A DNA stretch of 5,371 nucleotides from Desulfobacteraceae bacterium (GTDB taxonomy: Bacteria > Desulfobacterota > Desulfobacteria > Desulfobacterales > Desulfobacteraceae), in the NCBI GenBank assembly GCA_023140455.1, contig JAGLLQ010000428.1:1-5371 (forward strand), given 5' to 3'. The position numbers were made by a program, and so were the translations under genes. Under the pieces are notes generated by a model, which was not told the origin of the DNA, did no database searches, and saw nothing but the letters and a program-made list of their open reading frames with translations. Each line of letters begins with the position of its first letter. Within the stretch, counting starts at the first letter, position 1. Shown here piece by piece: positions 1-4,385 of this stretch.

Positions 1-352
1 TGGACCTTTGGCCGTCAACGAGTATAAGGGCGTAGCCATTATTGAAATCCAACCCCCTCATCTTGGCAACCCATGTATATGTTCCAAACACATCGTTATG
101 AAATGCTGTCTGTATCCCGGGAATATCTTTTAGAAGATCCATGACATTTTGTGAGTTTTTCTTTTCAATGTCTTCTTTAGTAATGACAATTGTCTCAACA
201 GGGACAGTCTGCAAGGTATGCGGGGTTTTTGTTCCTGTGATGACTATATCATCCAATCTGTTTATCTGGGTATCAGCAAATACATTGGAAGCTGATAATA
301 CAAAGATAAGAGACAGGATAATCAAAACAACCCCTTTTTGTTTCTCTTTCAT
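1..352 (-). CDS. TonB-dependent outer-membrane receptor, N-terminal part (runs off left edge)
   Basis: This encodes the first 117 residues of an outer-membrane active transporter that takes up a scarce ligand using energy delivered by TonB. Residues 1-26 form a signal peptide: basic MKEKQK, a hydrophobic core, and a likely cut after VFA at residue 26. A TonB box follows at about 34-40 (DDIVITG), then the plug domain with VETIVITKEDI, the DLLKDIPGI segment (72-80) and RGLDFNNGYALILVDGQR (99-116), all typical of plug domains in the BtuB/CirA/FepA-like group. The ATG at 350-352 is preceded by GGAGAA nine bases upstream (362-367). The frame stays open for 60 more codons upstream, but starting there would bury the signal peptide. 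The gene lies 220 bp downstream of tonB on the same strand, so it is probably the partner receptor. The beta-barrel is outside the window, so the ligand (siderophore, haem, cobalamin or other) cannot be called. Confidence 0.93.
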   Translation of the reverse strand, partial: MKEKQKGVVLIILSLIFVLSASNVFADTQINRLDDIVITGTKTPHTLQTVPVETIVITKEDIEKKNSQNVMDLLKDIPGIQTAFHNDVFGTYTWVAKMRGLDFNNGYALILVDGQRS

Positions 353-371
353 TTGAATAAATTCTCCACAA

Positions 372-398
372 TAATTGTTTATTATTAATGAACAATCA
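372..398. promoter_or_regulatory. Inverted repeat just upstream of the receptor start
   Basis: TAATTGTT (372-379) and AACAATCA (391-398) form a dyad matching at 7 of 8 positions around an 11-base AT-rich centre. It lies just upstream of the receptor's GGAGAA ribosome binding site. It could be a repressor operator or, in RNA, a weak hairpin near the start. It is not a recognisable Fur box (GATAATGATAATCATTATC). AT-rich DNA gives such dyads by chance fairly often, so the call is tentative. Confidence 0.3.
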
Positions 399-405
399 CT
401 CTGTA

Positions 406-434
406 TTGACGAAGAAAGGCTTCTTTGGTATAAA
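406..434 (+). promoter_or_regulatory. Sigma70-type promoter pointing away from the receptor gene
   Basis: TTGACG (406-411), a 17-bp spacer and TATAAA (429-434) each match the consensus hexamers at 5 of 6 positions with ideal spacing. Transcription would start near 440-442 on the plus strand. No protein gene follows in this direction, but a terminator-like hairpin begins at 476, which suggests a small RNA. The spacer contains AAGAA-AGGC-TTCTT (412-425), an inverted repeat placed where a repressor could block RNA polymerase. Confidence 0.5.
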
Positions 435-440
435 AAAGAA

Positions 441-528
441 GAAGCGTCCTGCAATCCAGAGGATGATTCGTTTCCGAAGGCAGCCTGCATAAACCCTGGT
501 CGGTTTAGGCTGCCTTCTTTGTCTGTTT
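441..528 (+). ncRNA. Candidate small RNA, about 88 nt, antisense to the receptor leader
   Basis: The call rests on three things seen in order on the plus strand: a good promoter at 406-434, an unstructured or weakly structured stretch of about 35 nt (with ATCC-aga-GGAT around 454-464), and a strong hairpin followed by a T-rich tail at 476-528. The length is typical of bacterial small RNAs. The RNA would be complementary to any transcript entering the receptor gene from tonB, so it could act in cis on the receptor or in trans elsewhere. It does not match the SRP, 6S or tmRNA signatures I know. No family is recognised. The 5' and 3' ends are estimates. Confidence 0.4.
476..528 (+). terminator. 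Strong hairpin with T-rich tail (plus-strand intrinsic terminator)
   Basis: GAAGGCAGCCT (476-486) pairs perfectly with AGGCTGCCTTC (507-517). Inside it, AAACC (491-495) pairs with GGTTT (502-506) around a six-base loop, leaving a GCAT bulge at 487-490. On the plus strand the stem is followed by TTTGTCTGTTT (518-528), a moderately good U-tract. On the minus strand it is followed by GGAAACG, which has no U-tract, so it should terminate plus-strand RNA only and not the tonB transcript. In minus-strand RNA the same stem would still fold in the receptor leader. Confidence 0.5.
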
Positions 529-572
529 GCAACTATTTTTTTTATCCACCTCCTTTTCTAAATTAAAAAAAA

Positions 573-1268
573 TTATGTTAATTCAAATACAATTGTTATT
601 TCAATTTTGAGTGGTTCTTTAAACAGGTTTGACGGCGGCAAAGGAAAAGGAACAGAATCTCTCACCGCCTTTAATGCAGCCTTGTTCAGGCTGTTGTGTC
701 TTGCAGGCTTGATAATCTTTAAATCAAAAATCCGACCGTCTTTAGCAATCATAAAATGGATACTTACCCTTCCTTCAATATATCTTAACCGTGCTTTATC
801 AGGATATTTTTTATTGCTTTCTATGTTTAATCTTACCATGTCAAAGTAATCATTCTTTGTTAAGAGATCCGACACATTATCAGATTTGAAATCAGATAAG
901 CTGATATTGGGTTGATCTGGTACAAAAAACTGGTCAGGTGCTTTTATACTTTCCAATAATGTATCTGACAGACAGGTCATCACCTGATTAATTTTTACAG
1001 GAGGTATACTCTGTTTTGATACATTGATAGAATTAATCTTTGGTGTTTTATATAGTGGTTTTTGTCTGGTCATAGGTATAGGGATCTGTCTTGCAACAGG
1101 TTTTGAAATATTCTTTATGCCAATTTCAATATATGTTAACGTATTTGTCTTGCAAACCCCTGCCATATGAATAAATATCAACATATGGACTCCTAAGGAA
1201 AGCATTATCAGGGTATTTAACAGCCAGTTTTTTCTCCTTTTATCACTTGGCAAAGAATAATAATACAT
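573..1268 (-). CDS. tonB: TonB family energy transducer
   Basis: TonB spans the periplasm and passes proton-motive-force energy from ExbB-ExbD to outer-membrane receptors. The 231 residues show a short basic cytoplasmic start (KRRK, 10-13) and one membrane helix (about 16-36). The helix carries S24-x3-H28, matching the conserved SxxxH motif of TonB helices. A periplasmic linker follows (about 37-140), then the C-terminal domain (about 141-231) with YP at 155-156, EGRVSIHFMIAKDGRI (165-180), NKAALKAV (195-202) and a final beta strand, KIEITIVFEL. Length is close to the usual 230-240. The linker is unusual: it has scattered prolines (about 10) rather than Glu-Pro/Lys-Pro repeats. The start codon lies 3 nt after the exbD stop, with AAGGA about 10 bases upstream inside exbD, so translation is probably coupled. 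It is the last gene of the tight operon. The stop is followed by a T8 run without a GC-rich stem, so readthrough towards the receptor is possible. Confidence 0.9.
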   Translation of the reverse strand: MYYYSLPSDKRRKNWLLNTLIMLSLGVHMLIFIHMAGVCKTNTLTYIEIGIKNISKPVARQIPIPMTRQKPLYKTPKINSINVSKQSIPPVKINQVMTCLSDTLLESIKAPDQFFVPDQPNISLSDFKSDNVSDLLTKNDYFDMVRLNIESNKKYPDKARLRYIEGRVSIHFMIAKDGRIFDLKIIKPARHNSLNKAALKAVRDSVPFPLPPSNLFKEPLKIEITIVFELT

Positions 1269-1271
1269 TGT

Positions 1272-1679
1272 TTACAATTCCTTTTCAGTTGCAAGGCATA
1301 ATCTTCCTGCGCCTGCAGCCTTGGCAAGATCCATGACCTTAACAGCTTTGTTTAATACAACAGTCCGATCAGCTTTAATAATCACCAGCTTGTCCTTATT
1401 GTTGCCTATCATCTCTTTTAATTTTTTGAAAAGGAGGGCTTCAGAAACCTTATTTTCCCCAATAAATGCCTGGCCATTTTTATCAACATATACCGTGATC
1501 TCTTCCTGAATCTGGGGTGCTGCAGCCTTTGCCACAGGGAGTTTGATTTTAATCCCTTCATCCACCATGAAGTTGGTGGTGAGCAGAAAATAAATCAGCA
1601 GCATAAATACAATATCAATTAATGAAGTCATTGGAGTCTGAATCTGATATCGGGTTTTTGGTTTTCGATGAACCAGCAT
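1272..1679 (-). CDS. exbD: ExbD/TolR family proton-channel subunit
   Basis: This inner-membrane protein forms the peptidoglycan-side partner of the ExbB proton channel. The 135 residues contain a short cytoplasmic tail, one membrane helix (about 18-38) and a periplasmic domain. The helix starts in TPMTSLIDIVFMLLIYFLL and contains D22, equivalent to the essential aspartate of E. coli ExbD/TolR. The periplasmic region holds the family patterns DEGIKIKLPVA (40-50), ITVYVDKNGQAFIGE and KLVIIKADRTV (97-107). Length is normal for ExbD (about 140). The start has a strong AGGAGG (1685-1690) five bases from the ATG. It sits 14 nt after exbB and 3 nt before tonB. ExbD rather than TolR is chosen because a tonB and a receptor follow instead of tolA, tolB or pal. 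Confidence 0.93.
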   Translation of the reverse strand: MLVHRKPKTRYQIQTPMTSLIDIVFMLLIYFLLTTNFMVDEGIKIKLPVAKAAAPQIQEEITVYVDKNGQAFIGENKVSEALLFKKLKEMIGNNKDKLVIIKADRTVVLNKAVKVMDLAKAAGAGRLCLATEKEL

Positions 1680-1693
1680 AATATCCTCCTTTT

Positions 1694-2341
1694 TTAACTA
1701 TTCTGGGTATTTCTGGACACAAAAACATTTTTCATGAATTCCACTGTTCCTCCCTGGAGCCTTGCCTCATATCGGTCCACCCGGGCTACTAGATAGCTAT
1801 GGGCTACCATGGTGGGAAGTGCAACAGCCAGACCAAATGCTGTAGTGAGCATTGCTTCCCATATACCACCTGCCAATACAGCCGAGTTGACTTTCCCGCC
1901 CATTTCCTGAATCACCATAAAGGCCTTGATCATACCGATAACTGTACCCAAAAGCCCAAGCAAAGGTGCAATATTACCAATTGTTGCAAGTGTCTGAATA
2001 TAAGAAGAAAGATCCCTGACCTCTTCTTCCGTGGCATTGACCATAACGGTTTCTATAACTTCTCTGTCCTGATCCTTTACCGCCAGAGCAGAAAAAAGCA
2101 CACGACCCATTGGGGAATTGCTTTGCTTTGCCATTTGGCTGGCTTTGGTCTCCTGCCCTTGCCTGAGCAGATTGATAATACTCTGGGCAAGTCCCTGCCC
2201 CCGGCTTCTCATCCTTGCAAAATAAATCAAGCGCTCTATAAATATGGCTAAAGCCACAACAGAACAAAGTAAAATCGGAATCACTATCATTCCGCCCTTG
2301 GATATAAATCCTGCCATATCATTCATTATAAATTCTGTCAT
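1694..2341 (-). CDS. exbB: MotA/TolQ/ExbB proton-channel protein
   Basis: ExbB forms the pentameric inner-membrane channel that couples proton flow to TonB movement. The 215 residues give a first membrane helix at about 18-41 (MIVIPILLCSVVALAIFIER), a long cytoplasmic loop, and paired helices at about 119-143 and 155-184. The family's key residues are present: T133 in GLLGTVIGM, E162 in GIWEAMLTTAFGL and T167, corresponding to E. coli ExbB T148, E176 and T181. Length is in the range of short ExbB/TolQ proteins. The ATG at 2341 is one base after the stop of the repeat-protein gene, and its ribosome site GGAAGG (2347-2352) lies within that gene's last codons, so translation of the two is closely coupled. 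Downstream exbD and tonB favour ExbB over TolQ or MotA. Confidence 0.93.
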   Translation of the reverse strand: MTEFIMNDMAGFISKGGMIVIPILLCSVVALAIFIERLIYFARMRSRGQGLAQSIINLLRQGQETKASQMAKQSNSPMGRVLFSALAVKDQDREVIETVMVNATEEEVRDLSSYIQTLATIGNIAPLLGLLGTVIGMIKAFMVIQEMGGKVNSAVLAGGIWEAMLTTAFGLAVALPTMVAHSYLVARVDRYEARLQGGTVEFMKNVFVSRNTQNS

Positions 2342-2342
2342 A

Positions 2343-3686
2343 TTATCCTTCCTTTTGTTCAGTCACATCGGGTTTGCCATCAAAATCCAAATCTTTCTCA
2401 CGTTTTACCATTGTCTCAGACGCATCATATTCCTCCCAGAGGTCCGGCTTTCCGTCAAAATTCGTATCCTGTTCCACCCGAATCAATACCCGATTTTCAT
2501 AATAGAACCATACATCTGTCAGGTCATCAGCATTAGTGTCCTGACGTGCACATACAGCCTCTTCATTTTCATTATACAGCCAGATAAAATCCATTTTCCC
2601 GGAACCTGACTGATCTTCCTCTATTTGAACAATTTTTCCACTCGAATTATATAATTCACGCAAATCTATACTATGATCATTATTCCTATCCATTTCCTTG
2701 CACCTGAGCATCTTATCGTTATAGTACAATACAAGCTCTGAATGCCCGTCTTTGTTAACATCCTGTTTTTCAACCAACTCCCAATCGAGTTCAGTGTACA
2801 ATTGAGTGGTTTCAGAAAATCCATCAAGGTTTTGATCCAGATGCCTTAACACTGGTTTGCCTTGGCTAAAAACTGTAAAGCTGTCCATCTGTCCATCCAA
2901 ATTGGTATCCTTTGTCTGGTGGGCAGGTTGTGCATTCTCAAACACAATGACCTTATCGGCCTTGCCATCCATATTGTCATCAACCTCCTGCTTTATGATC
3001 TCTCCTTTGCTATAATACCTTCGGATTTCAAGAAATCCATTGTTATCCTGGTCATGATGACTTTCTTTGGGAAAACCTTTGGTATTAAAATAAATCACGC
3101 GCTCAACTTTTCCATCTTCATTATCATCTTGTTTTTCTTCAATTGCCTTACCATCTTTATATTTAAGCCAGAGATTAATCTTGCCGCTGCCATTTGTATC
3201 TTTTTCAGATAAAGTAATCTTGCCATTGGAAAACGTATAAAACGTGTCAAAGCTTCCCTTTCCCAAGCTGTCTTTTTTCATGGAAATTGGCAGATCGCCC
3301 TTTGTGAAGTGTGTCACCTGGGTCAAAATCTTGTTTTTATCCAATCTTTCCTGATACGTCCGGATTTTTTCCTCATAATAATCAATGCAGTCAATCACTC
3401 CGTCCAGATCAGTGTCCCTCTCAATCTTAATCAGTTGATCAGCACAATAATGTTGTAGAATATCAATTTCTCCGTCCTGATTACTATCTATTTCAAGTCT
3501 GACAAGTTTGTTATTTTCATCATAAAATGCTTTTTGATCAATAATGCCATCTTTATTTGCATCATGGTCAATGATTTTTTCTGCAGCCAAAATATGATCT
3601 ATTCCGAAAACAGGGAACAAACCTAATATCAGAGTAAATTGAAAAACCATAAACACCACAATTATGAAAAATACTTTTCTAATCAT
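2343..3686 (-). CDS. Secreted protein of ~17 tandem calcium-loop-like repeats, first gene of the Ton operon
   Basis: I do not recognise a named family for this 447-residue protein. Residues 1-35 look like a signal peptide: MIRK, a long hydrophobic stretch, then HILAA before EK. Almost all the rest is a tandem repeat of 23-25 residues. Each unit opens with D-x-N-x-D-G-x-x-D and has Tyr or Phe 13 residues after the first Asp, then often GK and a charged tail. The loop resembles the calcium sites of EF-hand, dockerin and thrombospondin type 3 repeats, so calcium binding in the periplasm or at the surface is plausible but inferred. The 24-residue period is too short for FG-GAP/VCBS propeller blades. 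The ATG at 3686 has AAAGG seven bases upstream (3694-3698); a GTG at 3716 in the same frame lacks such a site. It ends one base before exbB, in the position that DUF3450 or TtpC-type partners hold in some TonB2-like clusters, so it may be an accessory Ton component. Confidence 0.85.
   Translation of the reverse strand: MIRKVFFIIVVFMVFQFTLILGLFPVFGIDHILAAEKIIDHDANKDGIIDQKAFYDENNKLVRLEIDSNQDGEIDILQHYCADQLIKIERDTDLDGVIDCIDYYEEKIRTYQERLDKNKILTQVTHFTKGDLPISMKKDSLGKGSFDTFYTFSNGKITLSEKDTNGSGKINLWLKYKDGKAIEEKQDDNEDGKVERVIYFNTKGFPKESHHDQDNNGFLEIRRYYSKGEIIKQEVDDNMDGKADKVIVFENAQPAHQTKDTNLDGQMDSFTVFSQGKPVLRHLDQNLDGFSETTQLYTELDWELVEKQDVNKDGHSELVLYYNDKMLRCKEMDRNNDHSIDLRELYNSSGKIVQIEEDQSGSGKMDFIWLYNENEEAVCARQDTNADDLTDVWFYYENRVLIRVEQDTNFDGKPDLWEEYDASETMVKREKDLDFDGKPDVTEQKEG
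2346..3563 (-). repeat. Tandem 24-25-residue protein repeats, about 17 copies
   Basis: Counting from the ATG at 3686, repeat units start at residues 42, 67, 91, 116, 139, 163, 187, 212, 236, 260, 284, 309, 333, 358, 383, 407 and 432, with a spacing of 23-25. Well-preserved loops include DSNQDGEID, DTDLDGVID, DTNLDGQMD, DVNKDGHSE and DTNFDGKPD. The copy at 116 (DKNKILTQV) is the most degenerate, and those at 139, 333, 358 and 383 lack one or more loop ligands. An aromatic residue at +13 is kept in most copies. At the DNA level the copies are well diverged, so this is an old array rather than a recent expansion. Confidence 0.85.
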
Positions 3687-3775
3687 TGAAGCACCTTTCC
3701 CAAAATAAAAAACCACAAAAGCAAAATCCGATACTTACGGAGTAATTACCTTCGTGGCAAATTCTTTATTGTTGT

Positions 3776-3804
3776 ATTATATGCGGTTGTGTAATCTAAA
3801 AGAT
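3776..3804 (-). promoter_or_regulatory. Possible promoter of the repeat protein-exbB-exbD-tonB operon
   Basis: A perfect TATAAT lies on the minus strand at 3781-3776, which would give a start near 3770 and an untranslated leader of about 85 nt before the ATG at 3686. The expected -35 region around 3799-3804 (ATCTTT) does not match consensus, so the promoter would be weak or need an activator. A minus-strand TTGACA at 3877-3872 with TAAAGA 17 bases on is an alternative. Confidence 0.3.
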
Positions 3805-3920
3805 TTTTGTCTTTGATATTCATCACCTTCTTGATGATGAGTTAGTTATCTTTACCCAATTCTTTTTTCTTTGTCAACCAGAAAATATTGGATTGCCTGT
3901 GGTATCAGGTTATAAATCTC

Positions 3921-3948
3921 TTTACATTATTTCAAAAAACCGTATAAT
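3921..3948 (+). promoter_or_regulatory. Near-consensus sigma70 promoter of dksA
   Basis: TTTACA (3921-3926), a 16-bp spacer and a perfect TATAAT (3943-3948) place the start of transcription near 3955. That leaves a leader of about 45 nt before the dksA ATG at 3999. It probably also serves the following PHP-RNase III gene, as no separate promoter is seen in the 24-nt gap. Confidence 0.75.
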
Positions 3949-3986
3949 GTGTATTTGGTAAACCATGTTTGAATGAACATTTATTT

Positions 3987-3991
3987 AAAGG
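3987..3991 (+). promoter_or_regulatory. Ribosome binding site that fixes the dksA start
   Basis: AAAGG lies seven bases before the ATG at 3999. The same AAAGG-N7-ATG arrangement occurs before the repeat-protein gene (3694-3698) and the PHP gene (4374-4378). It supports 3999 over the in-frame TTG at 3969, which would sit only about 14 nt after the predicted transcription start. Confidence 0.7.
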
Positions 3992-3998
3992 TATCAAT

Positions 3999-4361
3999 AT
4001 GAAGAAGAAAGATTTGGATTTTTTTAAAAACCATTTAAAAGAAAGATTAAATGAATTACTTTCCCATGCAGATGGTACGGTTAATGTAATGACTCAATCG
4101 AAAGACAGATTTGCAGATCCAACTGATCGGGCTTCCCATGAAGCAGGAAGAAACTTTGAACTCAGAATCAGGGACAGAGAACATAAGTTAATTAAAAAAA
4201 TAAAAAAAGCTCTTGATCGAATTAAGAATGGCACTTTTGGCATTTGTGATACCTGTGAAGAAGAAATTGCAATTGAAAGGCTTAAAGCAAGACCTGTAAC
4301 CGCTCAATGTATTGAGTGCAAGAAAAAAGAAGAAAACCTTGAGAAAGCTTTAGGAATTTAA
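3999..4361 (+). CDS. dksA: DksA/TraR family RNA polymerase-binding zinc-finger protein
   Basis: DksA-type proteins enter the secondary channel of RNA polymerase and, with ppGpp, retune transcription, notably of rRNA promoters. The 120 residues show an N-terminal helical part, a coiled coil whose tip carries D40-P-T-D43-R-A (the DxxDxA motif of active DksA), a second helix (about 46-77), and a C4 zinc finger with Cys83, Cys86, Cys104 and Cys107 in FGICDTCEEEIAIERLKARP and TAQCIECKK. At 120 residues it is shorter than E. coli DksA (151) and lacks much of the N-terminal extension, as many DksA/TraR proteins outside the gammaproteobacteria do. Having both tip aspartates and all four zinc cysteines argues for a functional member. 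The gene is first in a unit with the PHP-RNase III frame 24 nt downstream. A paralogue with another role is possible, so the symbol is at family level. Confidence 0.9.
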   Translation: MKKKDLDFFKNHLKERLNELLSHADGTVNVMTQSKDRFADPTDRASHEAGRNFELRIRDREHKLIKKIKKALDRIKNGTFGICDTCEEEIAIERLKARPVTAQCIECKKKEENLEKALGI

Positions 4362-4385
4362 AAAAAGATACACAAAGGTTATATT

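Larger units (their letters stand above)
3687..3998. other. Divergent intergenic region between the Ton operon and dksA
   Basis: This non-coding stretch separates two divergently transcribed units. It holds a strong plus-strand promoter near its right end and a weaker candidate minus-strand promoter near its left. It also has several small dyads: GTAATTAC (3742-3749), AATCT-aaa-AGATT (3793-3805) and TCATCA-ccttct-TGATGA (3820-3837). The dyads could be operator sites, but none matches a regulator motif I can name. I see no convincing open frame or RNA gene here. Confidence 0.6.

Noticed and set aside
476..517. Terminator of the tonB operon
   Set aside because: On the minus strand the stem is followed by GGAAACG, not a U-run.
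476..530. Integron attC site or cobalamin riboswitch
   Set aside because: GTTTAGGC and GCCTAAAC do not fit the attC core spacing, and no B12-box sequence is present on either strand.
353..532. N-terminal extension of the receptor from TTG at 532 or ATG at 490
   Set aside because: The frame is open, but the added 46-60 residues would precede a clear signal peptide, whose own ATG at 352 has a GGAGAA site.
375..566. Plus-strand open frame of 63 codons in the gap before the receptor
   Set aside because: It overlaps the promoter and hairpin, has no ribosome site and no recognisable protein character. The interval is better explained by a small RNA and leader.
1799..2251. Plus-strand 150-codon open frame inside exbB
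   Set aside because: It lies wholly opposite the well-conserved exbB frame and has no domain-like sequence. The other plus-strand frames within tonB, exbD and the repeat gene are rejected for the same reason.
2346..3563. FG-GAP/VCBS beta-propeller or EF-hand pairs
   Set aside because: The 24-25-residue period is too short for propeller blades, and the segments between the loops do not look like EF-hand helices.
3687..3716. Upstream GTG start for the repeat protein (10 extra residues)
   Set aside because: The GTG at 3716 has no ribosome site, while the ATG at 3686 has AAAGG seven bases before it and starts a proper signal peptide.
3969..3998. TTG start for dksA (10 extra residues)
   Set aside because: It has no ribosome site and is almost at the predicted transcription start. 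The ATG at 3999 has AAAGG at ideal spacing.
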